From assembly GCA_017792345.1 (NCBI GenBank), contig CP051228.1, forward strand, positions 1,364,001 through 1,428,000: 64,000 bases of DNA. The letters run 5' to 3'. The stretch comes from Mesoflavibacter sp. Its GTDB lineage: Bacteria; Pseudomonadota; Alphaproteobacteria; UBA8366; Aestuariispiraceae. How positions within the stretch are numbered: position 1 is the stretch's first letter; every line of letters begins with the position of its first letter. The position numbers and the translations under genes were made by a program. Shown here one piece after another: positions 34,135 to 43,208 of the stretch. The notes below the pieces were generated by a model, which did not search any database, was not told the DNA's origin, and was given only the letters and a program-made list of their open reading frames with translations.

Positions 34135-35802
34135 ATGTCGGATCGCGACGACGAAGACGATAGCAACGACGCGACGAGCGATCGGCCCGTCCCGCAATTG
34201 GGCCTGCCCATCGACCCGCCGCCGCAGGATACGTCGCCGCGCCTGCGCGAACCGCGCCTGTCCCGCGCGCCGTCTTTCTCCGCCCCTGCAAACGACCGGC
34301 CCGGGACGTCCGGCGACCGTGCGCGCCTGTCCGCGCCGCCACGCACAGACGGCACATTGTTCGACCGCCAGCCGCCGCCTTTCCGCCGGCCCAGCACCGC
34401 ACCGCCACCCCTGCCGCTCGGCCCGGCGGACGACAGCGTGTCGAGCAAAACCGCACCGGTGAACAAGCCTGCCCCGGCCCAGGACAAGGACAAGGTCAGG
34501 GCCACGCAGGACACGCCGCCGCGCCAGGCTCAATCGGGCCCGGAACACGCACCCCCACAGCAAGCTACCCCTAAGCAAACGGCCCCGGTGCAATCTTCGC
34601 CGACACAATCGTCGCCCGCTCAATCGTCGCCAAGACAGTCGCCCCCGGCGATGCAAACGCCGTCCCGCGACCCCGCACCTCATCCCACCGCGCAGAAACC
34701 GGTGGTGCGGGCGAAGACCCCTAGCGAGAGCGCCGACAAGGATGGCGATACGCCGCAATTGCGCGCCCGCCCCGAACCGCGTGTGGCCGACGATTTCAAG
34801 GATCTGCCGGAACCGCCCCGTCCGCGCCTGACGGAACCACGCCCCGCCCCGGAAGCGGCGGCGCAGAAGCCCGCGCAAACCGCAGCCCCCGTTTCTCCCA
34901 GCCCCACCGCGCCTGTCGCGCCGAAGGCAACGGACACGGCGCGCCCGAAGCCCGCGACGGAGTCGCCACCGAAAGCCCAGACCGAACCGACCCAATTGCG
35001 GCCCCGCCGGACGGCAGAGGCGCCCTCCTCCGCACAGAAGAAGCCCGCGGCCAAGGCCAAGCCGGTCCTGGTCGCCAAGAATGAAGGGCTGGTGGTTCAT
35101 TCGCTGGGCAAGCAGTTCAAGAAGCGCCCGGTTCTGCGCGATGTCTCGCTGCGGGTTCAGCGCGGCGAGGCGGTCGGGCTGCTGGGGCCGAACGGCGCCG
35201 GCAAGACGACGTGCTTCTATATCGTCACCGGCCTGATCTCCGCCGATTATGGGCAGATCGAACTGGACGGCGTCGACATCACGGAATTGCCGATGTACCG
35301 CCGGTCGCGCCTGGGCATCGGCTATTTGCCGCAGGAATCGTCGATCTTTCGCGGCCTGACCGTCGAACAGAACATCATGGCGGTGCTGGAACTGATCGAG
35401 AAGAACCGCGAGCGCCGGGAAATCACGCTGGAGAGCCTGCTGGCCGAGTTTTCGATCAGCCATTTGCGGCGCACCCCGGCCATTGCCCTGTCAGGGGGCG
35501 AGCGGCGACGGCTTGAGATCGCGCGGGCATTGGCCAGCCAGCCGAATTTCGTCCTGCTGGACGAACCGCTGGCCGGGATCGACCCGATCGCCGTGCGCGA
35601 CATTCGCGAATTGGTCAGTCATCTGAAGGATCGCGGGATCGGCGTGCTGATCACCGATCACAATGTGCGCGAAACGCTGGATATCGTCGACAGGGCCTAC
35701 ATCCTGCATGACGGCAACGTGCTGATGGAAGGCACCCCCGATGAAATCGTCGCCAATCAGGAAGTGCGGCGGGTTTACCTCGGGGACCGCTTCTCGCTGT
35801 AG
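34135..35802 (+). CDS. lptB: LPS export ABC transporter ATPase LptB with a long disordered N-terminal extension
   Basis: The ATPase that powers LPS extraction by LptFG. The LptB domain covers about 316-555 and is complete: Walker [10 protein letters not shown] (351-359), Q-loop Q400, signature LSGGE (452-456), Walker B FVLLDEP (472-478) and H-loop H509. Residues 1-310 are unusual, rich in proline, alanine, serine, glutamine and basic residues, with QSSP-type repeats at 152-168. They are almost certainly disordered. Typical LptB is about 240 residues. No good start lies near the domain boundary, and codon use stays G+C-rich with no stop, so a true extension is likely. rpoN follows after 17 bp. 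Confidence 0.9.
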   Translation: MSDRDDEDDSNDATSDRPVPQLGLPIDPPPQDTSPRLREPRLSRAPSFSAPANDRPGTSGDRARLSAPPRTDGTLFDRQPPPFRRPSTAPPPLPLGPADDSVSSKTAPVNKPAPAQDKDKVRATQDTPPRQAQSGPEHAPPQQATPKQTAPVQSSPTQSSPAQSSPRQSPPAMQTPSRDPAPHPTAQKPVVRAKTPSESADKDGDTPQLRARPEPRVADDFKDLPEPPRPRLTEPRPAPEAAAQKPAQTAAPVSPSPTAPVAPKATDTARPKPATESPPKAQTEPTQLRPRRTAEAPSSAQKKPAAKAKPVLVAKNEGLVVHSLGKQFKKRPVLRDVSLRVQRGEAVGLLGPNGAGKTTCFYIVTGLISADYGQIELDGVDITELPMYRRSRLGIGYLPQESSIFRGLTVEQNIMAVLELIEKNRERREITLESLLAEFSISHLRRTPAIALSGGERRRLEIARALASQPNFVLLDEPLAGIDPIAVRDIRELVSHLKDRGIGVLITDHNVRETLDIVDRAYILHDGNVLMEGTPDEIVANQEVRRVYLGDRFSL

Positions 35803-35819
35803 CGCGGGGCGATCCGGCG

Positions 35820-37355
35820 ATGTCCATTTCCCAACGACTGGATCTTCGGCAGAGCCAGAACCTTGTCATGACGCCGCAATTGCAGCAGGCGATCAAGCTG
35901 CTGCAATTGTCGAGCATGGATCTGGCCGCCTTCGTCGAGACCGAGCTGGAACAGAATCCGATGCTGGAACGGGACGAGGGTCCCGCCGCCGGCCGCGAGG
36001 AAGGGCCGCGATCCACGGAAGACGACCGCCCGGCCATCGATGCGGGCAAGGCCGACAGCGCCGATCTGTTATCGCCCGACGCCATGCCCGGCGCGTCGGC
36101 GGACAGCCCGCTGGATACGGATTACGCCAACACCTATGACGGCGACATCGCCGGCCCCGGCATGATGGAGGGCGGCGACTATCGGCCCGGCAGTACCGGC
36201 CCCGATTTCGCCAAGGGCGGCTATGACGAAGACCTGCCGGGATTGGAAGCGACGCTCAGCCGCGAGAAGACCCTGACGGAGCATCTGGAAGAGCAGTTGC
36301 AGGTCGAACTGGACGGCCCGCGAGAACGCCTGATCGGCCGCCATCTGATCGACGCCCTGGACGATAACGGCCGGCTGGCGGAGCCGCTGGAAGATATCGC
36401 CGAACGGTTGGGCTGCCCGCTGACCGATGTCGAGGCGGTGCTGGCGTCGGTTCAGAAATTCGATCCGCCGGGCATCTTCGCCCGGTCGCTGCAGGAATGC
36501 CTGCGGCTGCAATTGGAAGACCGGAACCGGTTCGACCCGGCCATGGCGGCGCTTCTGGATAATCTGGAACTGCTGGCGCGGCAGGAGGTCTCCAAACTGT
36601 TGCGGCTGTGCGGCGTCGATGCCGAGGATCTGGCGGAGATGGTCGCCGAGATCCGCGCGCTGAACCCGCGCCCGGCGTCCGATTACGGGTTCGAGCCCGC
36701 CCAGCCGGTCGTGCCGGACGTGTTGGTCCGCGTCGGACCGGACGGCGACTGGCTGGTGGAATTGAACCAGGATTCGCTGCCGAAGGTGCTGGTCAACGAG
36801 CGCTACTACGCCCGCGTCGCTGGCAGCGCCCGCGACAAGTCCGACAAGGAATTCATCGCCGAGCGGTTCCATACCGCCAACTGGCTGGTCAAAAGCCTGC
36901 AGCAGCGCGCAACGACGATCCTGAAAGTGTCGACGGAGATCGTGCGCCAGCAATCGGCCTTCCTGCATCACGGGGTCAGCCATCTGAAGCCGCTGATCCT
37001 GCGCGATATCGCCGAGGCGATCGAAATGCACGAATCGACCGTCAGCCGTGTCACGTCGAACAAATATATGGCGACGCCGCGCGGCCTGTTCGAACTGAAG
37101 TATTTCTTCACCACGGCCATTGCCGGGATGGACGGCGACACCCATTCCGCCGAATCCGTGCGGCATCGGATTAAAACGCTGATCGATGCGGAACCCGCAG
37201 ACGCCATTCTGTCGGACGACAAGCTGGTCGAAATGCTGAATGCGGAAGGGGTCGATATCGCGCGCCGAACGGTAGCGAAATACCGGGAAGCGATGCGGAT
37301 TCCGTCATCCGTGCAGCGCCGGCGGCAGAAGAAAGCCGCCTTCCAGACGAAATAA
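35820..37355 (+). CDS. rpoN: RNA polymerase sigma-54 factor
   Basis: A 511-residue sigma-54. The glutamine-rich activator-interaction region I (SQRLDLRQSQNLVMTPQL, about 4-21, and QQAIKLLQLS) is followed by an acidic region II, the core-binding domain (from about 140), the helix-turn-helix (HESTVSRVTSNKY) and the RpoN box ARRTVAKYR (481-489). It directs transcription of nitrogen, motility and other genes with activator ATPases. The 17-bp distance from lptB suggests co-transcription from the promoter at 34032-34060. Confidence 0.97.
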   Translation: MSISQRLDLRQSQNLVMTPQLQQAIKLLQLSSMDLAAFVETELEQNPMLERDEGPAAGREEGPRSTEDDRPAIDAGKADSADLLSPDAMPGASADSPLDTDYANTYDGDIAGPGMMEGGDYRPGSTGPDFAKGGYDEDLPGLEATLSREKTLTEHLEEQLQVELDGPRERLIGRHLIDALDDNGRLAEPLEDIAERLGCPLTDVEAVLASVQKFDPPGIFARSLQECLRLQLEDRNRFDPAMAALLDNLELLARQEVSKLLRLCGVDAEDLAEMVAEIRALNPRPASDYGFEPAQPVVPDVLVRVGPDGDWLVELNQDSLPKVLVNERYYARVAGSARDKSDKEFIAERFHTANWLVKSLQQRATTILKVSTEIVRQQSAFLHHGVSHLKPLILRDIAEAIEMHESTVSRVTSNKYMATPRGLFELKYFFTTAIAGMDGDTHSAESVRHRIKTLIDAEPADAILSDDKLVEMLNAEGVDIARRTVAKYREAMRIPSSVQRRRQKKAAFQTK

Positions 37356-37405
37356 TCCTTCATTATCAAAATTTTAACACATTCATGTTTGATTGTTACG
37401 CAGGC

Positions 37406-37434
37406 TTGACACTCAGGCAAGGCGACACTAGGTT
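37406..37434 (+). promoter_or_regulatory. Sigma-70-type promoter of hpf
   Basis: TTGACA (37406-37411), exactly 17 bases, then TAGGTT (37429-37434). It lies in a 291-bp gap after rpoN and gives hpf a leader of about 205 bases. Confidence 0.75.
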
Positions 37435-37543
37435 CCGCCCGCGCTTGAGGAGGGTAGTCTGAACGTCCCGCCTCGCGCCGGGGGCCTCGCCAAAAAATGT
37501 GATGCGGCCCGCCAAGGTTTCGCAGTAGCATGGACGGTCAGAG

Positions 37544-37587
37544 GGCGGCCCAACGGTGCATCGGGTCCCTCCGATACGCGGGCCGTC
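37544..37587 (+). other. Predicted stem-loop in the hpf leader
   Basis: GGCGGCCC (37544-37551) pairs with GGGCCGTC (37580-37587, one G-U pair). Inside it, ATCGG (37560-37564) pairs with CCGAT (37571-37575). Another small stem, GCCGT/ACGGC, follows at about 37596-37611. The leader from 37441 to 37646 has no open reading frame I can support. Confidence 0.5.
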
Positions 37588-37646
37588 GATAAATGGCCGT
37601 CGGTCAACGGCGGCTAGAACGACCGTGAAAGGGTTACGGACGCACC

Positions 37647-38225
37647 ATGCAACTCTCCGTCAAAGGAAAACAGGTCGATATCGGTGACGCACTGCGCACG
37701 CATATCGAAGACACACTGCCGGACGCAATCGGCAAGTATTTCGACAACACGACGGACGCCACCGTCACGATTTCGAAGGATGGCGGCCGGTTCAGCGTCG
37801 ATATACAGGTGCATGTGTCCAAGCGGGTTCTCGTCCATGGCCATGGCGCCGGCAACGACGCCTATGGCGCTTTGGAAGAAGCGACGGAACATGCCACCAA
37901 GCGGCTGCGCCGCTACAAGCGCCGACTGCGCGACCACAAACACAAACTGTCGACCTCTGAGGCCCTGCCGGCCCTGCAATACGTGTTGCAGGCCGAGGCC
38001 GAAGTGTCGAATGACGACGACATTCACGAGCAGGACGAACCGATTATCGTCGCGGAAATGCCGACCGAAGTGGAAAGCATGACCGTCGGCGAAGCGACAA
38101 TGCGGATGGATCTGGCGAATCATCCGGCTTTTCTGTTCCGGAACGCCAAGAACGGACGGATCAACATGGTCTATGTCCGGCCCGACGGGAATATTGGGTG
38201 GGTTGATCCCCAATCGGGCGCATAA
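37647..38225 (+). CDS. hpf: Ribosome hibernation promoting factor, long form
   Basis: A 192-residue HPF/RaiA protein that blocks the 30S decoding centre and pairs ribosomes as 100S dimers in stationary phase. The N-terminal S30AE domain (1-100, beta-alpha-beta with basic RLRRYKRRLRDHKHK) is joined by an acidic linker to the C-terminal dimerisation domain (about 130-192, MTVGEATMRMDLANHPAFLFRN). The long form does not need RMF. A position between rpoN and ptsN is common in proteobacteria. Confidence 0.95.
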   Translation: MQLSVKGKQVDIGDALRTHIEDTLPDAIGKYFDNTTDATVTISKDGGRFSVDIQVHVSKRVLVHGHGAGNDAYGALEEATEHATKRLRRYKRRLRDHKHKLSTSEALPALQYVLQAEAEVSNDDDIHEQDEPIIVAEMPTEVESMTVGEATMRMDLANHPAFLFRNAKNGRINMVYVRPDGNIGWVDPQSGA

Positions 38226-38255
38226 CCGACTACCCTGGCTAATTGAGTGCGCACC

Positions 38256-38280
38256 GCGCCGTCCGGTCTCCGGGCGGCGC
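38256..38280 (+). other. Hairpin between hpf and ptsN
   Basis: GCGCCGTCCGG (38256-38266) pairs with CCGGGCGGCGC (38270-38280) over 11 bp with one T-G pair and a TCT loop. It lacks a T-tract, so it may be an mRNA-stabilising element or a weak terminator rather than a strong stop. Confidence 0.6.
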
Positions 38281-38317
38281 AGGGCGCGAACGAGACTCGA
38301 AGAAAGAGTGATACGTA

Positions 38318-38785
38318 ATGGAATTGTGCGATCTTTTGACGTCCGACTCGGTGATCGAAAAGCTTGCCGTCACCTCCAAGAAGCAGGCGCTTCAGGAAGT
38401 GGCGCGGCGCGGCGCGCTGATCACCGGCATGGACGAACGTGCGATTTTCGACACCTTGCTGGAGCGTGAACGCCTGGGCACGACCGGGGTCGGGAACGGG
38501 ATCGCCATTCCTCATGGCAAGCTGCCCGGGCTGGAACGCCCCTATGGCATCTTCGCCCGTCTGGCGCGGCCGATCGATTTCGACGCGATCGACGATCAGC
38601 CCGTCGACATCGTCTTCGCGCTGCTGGCCCCGACCGATGCGGGCGCCGACCATCTGAAAGCGCTGGCGCGGGTCTCCCGCCTGTTCCGGGATCGCGAAAT
38701 GTGCGAGAAACTGCGCGGCTCCGACCGGGCGGATGCGCTTTACGGCCTGCTGACCGAGCCGACGGCAACCAGCCACGCCGCCTAG
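38318..38785 (+). CDS. ptsN: PTS IIA-like nitrogen regulatory protein
   Basis: EIIA-Ntr of 155 residues, the last acceptor of the nitrogen phosphotransferase chain (PtsP-PtsO-PtsN). The phosphorylated histidine is H66 in GNGIAIPHGKLP. It controls potassium uptake, (p)ppGpp and carbon/nitrogen balance in other proteobacteria through protein contacts. Genes for PtsP or NPr are not in the window. The ATG at 38318 follows GAAAGAG. Confidence 0.95.
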   Translation: MELCDLLTSDSVIEKLAVTSKKQALQEVARRGALITGMDERAIFDTLLERERLGTTGVGNGIAIPHGKLPGLERPYGIFARLARPIDFDAIDDQPVDIVFALLAPTDAGADHLKALARVSRLFRDREMCEKLRGSDRADALYGLLTEPTATSHAA

Positions 38786-38803
38786 GCCCTGGCCGACGCC
38801 CCG

Positions 38804-40075
38804 TTAACTTGCCTGCATGACCTGATTGCGGCCATTCCGCTTGGCGCCGTACAGCGCCTTGTCTGCGGCCTCGGTCAGTGCCTCGACCCCGTCATTGATC
38901 GGGAAAGTCGCCACGCCGCAGGACAGGGTCACCCGGAACGGACCGATATGGCTGGGCTGCTCGATCTCCGAGAAGCCTTCGCGGATGTCGTTCAATACCC
39001 GTGTCGCGTTGGACAGCGGCGTTTCCGGTAAGGCGACGACGAATTCCTCCCCGCCGTAACGGCCGATAATATCGGTCGTGCGCAGCCGCTGCTTCAAGAG
39101 AAGCGACAGCGAGCGCAGAACCTGGTCGCCGACCGGGTGGCCGTAGGTATCGTTGACGCCCTTGAACATGTCGATGTCCAGCATGGCGAAGGCGAGGTCC
39201 TGACCGCGCCGCCGGGCGCCGGCCAGCGCGATCGATACCTGTTCCTTGGTCGCCGTATGGTTCAGCAGGCCGGTCAGGCTGTCCCGCAGCATCATCGCGC
39301 GCAGCGACCGGAAGCGCCGCGCCCGCAGCAGAACCGCGCCCAGAAGATGGTCCGGCCGGATCGGCTTGGTCAGGAAGTCGTCGCCGCCGATGCGCATGAC
39401 ACGCTGCTGCACATCGCGGTCACCCTCGCCGGACAGGAAGACGATCGGGATCGAATCGTAGGCCGGCTCCTGGCGGATCGCCGCTGCCAGTTCGCGGCCG
39501 TCATAATCCGGCATGTAGAAATCCATCAGGATCAATTCCGGCCGGAATTCCGTCATGACATTCAGCGTCTCGGACGCGTCGGGCACAATCACCGTCGTGA
39601 TGTTTGCCTGATGCAGGATCGCTTCGTGATACCGGGCGATCTGCGGATCATCGTCGACGATCATCACGCGATAAGGCTGATCCTGATTGAGACCGCCGAG
39701 GGATTCCAACCGGTCGACAATGTCGAACGCGCTGTAGGGGGCCGTGATATAGGCCGTCGCGCCGCACCGGATCGCATTGACCCTGGCATTCAGCGATCCC
39801 TGATCGGTCAGGAATATGATCGCCGTTTCCGGGATTTCTTCACAGAGTTCGGTCAGGGCCTTACGCCGTTCAGCGTCGATCTCGGGCGCGCGTGTCCGAA
39901 CCAGAAGGAAGGGCGCATCGGTTTCCCGCACCGTCGCGATCAGGTCGGAGGCCGACGCGACATGGGTCACCGCGTAACCGAAAGGCGCCAATTGCAGGTC
40001 GAGTGTCCGGGATTCATCGCCGCAATCGTCGAAAATGACGATGCCGGTCGGCATTTTGGCAATCGAATCCGTCAA
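38804..40075 (-). CDS. Diguanylate cyclase with two receiver domains (PleD-like)
   Basis: Makes cyclic di-GMP. The architecture is REC-REC-GGDEF over 423 residues. The first receiver (about 10-125) lacks both the phospho-aspartate and the switch lysine (VRTRAPE, YITAPYS) and is probably only a dimer adaptor. The second is complete: D141/D142, D185 in LMDFYMPD and K237 in FLTKPIR. The GGDEF domain has GGEEF at 341-345 and an inhibitory site RTTD at 332-335. The start is TTG at 40075; an ATG at 40054 is an alternative. No partner kinase is adjacent. Confidence 0.93.
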   Translation of the reverse strand: MTDSIAKMPTGIVIFDDCGDESRTLDLQLAPFGYAVTHVASASDLIATVRETDAPFLLVRTRAPEIDAERRKALTELCEEIPETAIIFLTDQGSLNARVNAIRCGATAYITAPYSAFDIVDRLESLGGLNQDQPYRVMIVDDDPQIARYHEAILHQANITTVIVPDASETLNVMTEFRPELILMDFYMPDYDGRELAAAIRQEPAYDSIPIVFLSGEGDRDVQQRVMRIGGDDFLTKPIRPDHLLGAVLLRARRFRSLRAMMLRDSLTGLLNHTATKEQVSIALAGARRRGQDLAFAMLDIDMFKGVNDTYGHPVGDQVLRSLSLLLKQRLRTTDIIGRYGGEEFVVALPETPLSNATRVLNDIREGFSEIEQPSHIGPFRVTLSCGVATFPINDGVEALTEAADKALYGAKRNGRNQVMQAS

Positions 40076-40150
40076 AGTCCCAGCCCCAGCCTCAGAGTTA
40101 TCGGGTTTTTTTAGCGCGCGCGGAACGGGGCGACAATAAGGGAACCGCGC

Positions 40151-41311
40151 TTAATTCCGGCGATAGGGTGACATTTCGGCGAGGGCGTCGCGCAGGCTCG
40201 CCTCATGGTCGCGCTCCCCCACCAAAAACCGCGCGATGGCATCCCGGAATGCCGGATCGGGGATCAAATGCGCGGAATATGTCGTCACCGGCAGATAACC
40301 GCGCTGAATCTTGTGTTCGCCCTGGGTTCCGGCTTCGACCCGGGCCAGGCCGCGCGCGATCGCAAAGTCGATCGCCATGTAATAGCACAGTTCGAAATGC
40401 AGGAACTTGTAGTCCGCGACGCAGCCCCAGTTCCGGCCATAGAGGGCGTCGCCCCCGATCAGGTTCAGCGCCCCGGCGATGGGCCGGCCTTGCCCGTCGA
40501 ATGCCAGCATCAGTGCCACCCGGTCCCGCATCCGCGCATGCAGCAGATCGAAGAAGTCCCGCGTCAGATACGGCCCGCCCCATTTCCGGTCATAGGTGTC
40601 GGTATAGAAGTCATAGAACGCGTCCCACAGATCCGGCGTGATCGCGTCTCCGGTCAGGGCCTTGGTCGTCAGCCCGGCGTCGATCACCGCGCGGCGTTCC
40701 TTGCGGACGGCCTTGCGCTTGCGCGACGCCAGGGCGGCGAGAAAATCGTCGAAACAGCCATAGCCGTCATTGCGCCAGTGGAACTGGTGGCCGTGCCGGA
40801 CCAGGAACCCCGCCTGTTCCAGGGCGCGGGCCTGGGGTTCTTCCAGGAAATTGACATGCAGGCTGGATACGCCGTGCCGTTCGGTCAGTTGCGCCATCGC
40901 GCTGATCAGATACTGCGCGGCGGTGGACGGGTCCGGCGTCCCGGCGGTCAGCAGACGCGGCCCCGGGACCGGCGTGAAAGGCACGGCGGACAGAAGTTTC
41001 GGATAGTATTGCCCCCCCGCATTCTCATAGGCATGGGCCCAGCCGTAATCGAAAATGTATTCGCCCTGGGAATGGCCTTTCAGGTAAAGCGGCATCGCCG
41101 CGACCAGTTTTTCCGCCCCGTCCCGCACCAAGAGGTGCTGCGGCAGCCAACCGGTTTCGGCGCGCACGGATCCGCTTTCTTCCAAACTGGACAGAAAGGC
41201 GTGAGACAGGAAGGGATTGCCGGGACCGGCGCACGCATCCCATTCCGCTGCGGAAACATCCGCCAGGGACGCGCAGACTTCGACAATCGCAGTATGTTCG
41301 CCGTCGGGCAT
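40151..41311 (-). CDS. FemAB-like/GNAT acyltransferase (DUF482 family)
   Basis: A 386-residue protein of the PF04339-type family, related to FemAB peptidyltransferases and GNAT enzymes. Conserved pieces are NPFLSHAFLSSLEESGSV (about 31-48), the basic RKRKAVRKERR (about 195-206), GGDALYGRNWGC and EAGTQGEHKIQRGYLP. The family is often described as peptidoglycan biosynthesis/recognition, but its reaction has not been firmly shown. I use the ATG at 41311 with GAGGATCGGG upstream. It lies between two diguanylate cyclase genes on the same strand. Confidence 0.83.
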   Translation of the reverse strand: MPDGEHTAIVEVCASLADVSAAEWDACAGPGNPFLSHAFLSSLEESGSVRAETGWLPQHLLVRDGAEKLVAAMPLYLKGHSQGEYIFDYGWAHAYENAGGQYYPKLLSAVPFTPVPGPRLLTAGTPDPSTAAQYLISAMAQLTERHGVSSLHVNFLEEPQARALEQAGFLVRHGHQFHWRNDGYGCFDDFLAALASRKRKAVRKERRAVIDAGLTTKALTGDAITPDLWDAFYDFYTDTYDRKWGGPYLTRDFFDLLHARMRDRVALMLAFDGQGRPIAGALNLIGGDALYGRNWGCVADYKFLHFELCYYMAIDFAIARGLARVEAGTQGEHKIQRGYLPVTTYSAHLIPDPAFRDAIARFLVGERDHEASLRDALAEMSPYRRN

Positions 41312-41358
41312 CCCGATCCTCGCCTTTCCGAACCAACTTGTCCCGCCGTATAGCGGAT

Positions 41359-43035
41359 TCAAGAGGCAGAGCTGAGGCTTTTATTGGAAGGCATGAATTT
41401 GCCCCGGCTGTGGACATCTTCGGCGAAGGCATAGCCGCTTTTGCCCGCTTCCTTGGCGGCATAGAGCGCGCTGTCGGCCCGTTCGAACAGTTCGGCGACG
41501 GTGTCCGCGTCGGCCGGCAGGAAGCCGACACCGACACTGCAACCGATCGAGACGGTACGGCCGTCCGCATCGAACGGAACCATCATCGCGCGAACGATCC
41601 GGTCGGCGATCACTCCGGCCTCGCTGCGCGCCGCATCGTCATCGACCAGGACGACCATGACGAACTCATCGCCACCCAGCCGAGCTGCAATTTCTCCACC
41701 GCGCCGGATATCCGTCAAACGTCCGGAGACGCCCTTCAGCACCAAGTCGCCCGCCGCATGGCCCAGGGTGTCATTGACCGGTTTGAAATCGTCCAGGTCG
41801 ATATAGAGCAGCGCGACCTGTTTGTGCTCCCGTTTCGCGCGGGGAACCGCGGTTTCGAAATAGCTTTCCAACGCCATTCGATTGGGCAGCCCCGTCAGCT
41901 GGTCGTGCAGCGCTGCCATCGACATGCTGTCCAACGCCTTTTCGGTATGCCGCAACCCGTCGATTAGCCGGTTGAGCGCATCGGACAGGGCCGCGATTTC
42001 GCTCGGCCCTCGGAAATGGGGGATTTCCGTCGCACTGCCCTGTCGAATGCGCTCGGCCGCCGCCCCGATCTCCGCCAGTGGCCGGGTCAGGAGGCCGATG
42101 CCCAACCAGCCAAGAGCCGCCGCGACCAGCGCCAGGCCAATGCCCCAGACCGCGACTTGGCGCCCCAAGGATTCGATCGGTGCGAAGGCGGCGGCGGTCG
42201 ATTGCCGGGTCAGCACCGTCCAGCCAAACCCCTCGAAATCCTGATGGCCGGTCGCCGCGGCATATCCGGTGACATAGGTTTCCCCGTCCGGCCAAACTTC
42301 TTGTGTCCAGCCAATGCCGCCGGTTTCCCGCGCCGCGCGGATCGCCGTGAGGTCCAAGTGAGTGCCGATCTCCGTCGCGTCGTCGGCCAGCAGCACCGTG
42401 TCGTCCTTGGCGACGATGTAGATCGCGACATCCGACCGCTGGGCAGCGTTCTGCAGCAGGGATCTGCGGACGTCCTTGGCCCAGGCCCAACTCAAATGCG
42501 TTGCCAGAACCCCGGTCGCGACACCGTCCGCATCCCGCAAGGGATAAGCGATATCGACAAATTTCATCGGCTCGCCGGTCGGATTCGGCAGCAGGGATGC
42601 CAGCAGGACCGCATCGTGGACGTCGCCGATAAAGCGGCTTTGAATACCTTCCTGAAAGACCGGGCGCTGGGCGATGTTCACGCCCTCCAGAATTCCACCG
42701 GATGCGACCAGAACCGTGCCATCCGACGACAGCAGTCCGATCCAGGAGAATGCCGGGATCGCCTCCTGCAAGGCGTCGATCAGCTTCCGGGCGCGCTCCG
42801 GATCGTCCGGTGTGCTCAGATCGTCGATGACCGTCAGGGTGCGGACCTCGCTGGAGCGGGTCCACATGTCGCGATCCAGCTTGTCCGCCATCTGGAACGC
42901 GAGCTCCGCCAAGCCGTCGCCGATGTCGGTTTCCAGCCTTTCCGCCGCCAGATGCGTGACCATCGCGCCGACCGCCAGACTGACGGCAAGAATCGCGGCG
43001 GCCAACGCCATGGCCGTCTGAAGACGTAAGCTCAT
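41359..43035 (-). CDS. Membrane diguanylate cyclase with periplasmic sensor and HAMP
   Basis: A 558-residue protein. Helix 1 is about 8-30, a periplasmic dCACHE-like sensor spans about 31-290, helix 2 about 294-316, HAMP 317-365 and GGDEF from 370. The active site is RLGGDEF (452-458). The inhibitory-site position reads RGGE (445-448) instead of RxxD, so product inhibition may be weakened. The ATG at 43035 is preceded by an in-frame TTG. It diverges from the PYROXD2-like gene across about 170 bp. Confidence 0.92.
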   Translation of the reverse strand: MSLRLQTAMALAAAILAVSLAVGAMVTHLAAERLETDIGDGLAELAFQMADKLDRDMWTRSSEVRTLTVIDDLSTPDDPERARKLIDALQEAIPAFSWIGLLSSDGTVLVASGGILEGVNIAQRPVFQEGIQSRFIGDVHDAVLLASLLPNPTGEPMKFVDIAYPLRDADGVATGVLATHLSWAWAKDVRRSLLQNAAQRSDVAIYIVAKDDTVLLADDATEIGTHLDLTAIRAARETGGIGWTQEVWPDGETYVTGYAAATGHQDFEGFGWTVLTRQSTAAAFAPIESLGRQVAVWGIGLALVAAALGWLGIGLLTRPLAEIGAAAERIRQGSATEIPHFRGPSEIAALSDALNRLIDGLRHTEKALDSMSMAALHDQLTGLPNRMALESYFETAVPRAKREHKQVALLYIDLDDFKPVNDTLGHAAGDLVLKGVSGRLTDIRRGGEIAARLGGDEFVMVVLVDDDAARSEAGVIADRIVRAMMVPFDADGRTVSIGCSVGVGFLPADADTVAELFERADSALYAAKEAGKSGYAFAEDVHSRGKFMPSNKSLSSAS

Positions 43036-43167
43036 CAATTCCGGGACCCGAAGGCCCCTCCCCTACTTTTGCCCGACCGAAATTTACCATGATCGGGGCC
43101 GACTTGTCTCTCGGAAGGTCGGGGCGTATTGGTCAATGCGCTTTCGTGTGGCGCCGTTTTATGTTTC

Positions 43168-43185
43168 TTTGAACGATCGCTCAAA
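43168..43185. promoter_or_regulatory. Palindrome, candidate TetR-family operator
   Basis: TTTGAACGATCGCTCAAA is an 18-bp palindrome with one mismatched pair, 23 bp before the ATG of the PYROXD2-like gene. Its GAACGATCG-type core resembles TetR-family operators. The regulator gene is not in the window. Confidence 0.5.
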
Positions 43186-43208
43186 ATAAATAATCAGGAG
43201 TTAGAGGA

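Noticed and set aside
34105-35463. Minus-strand frame opposite the lptB extension, raising the question whether the extension is really coding on the other strand
   Set aside because: The minus frame is an arginine/glycine shadow running into the ATPase domain. The plus frame continues directly into LptB.
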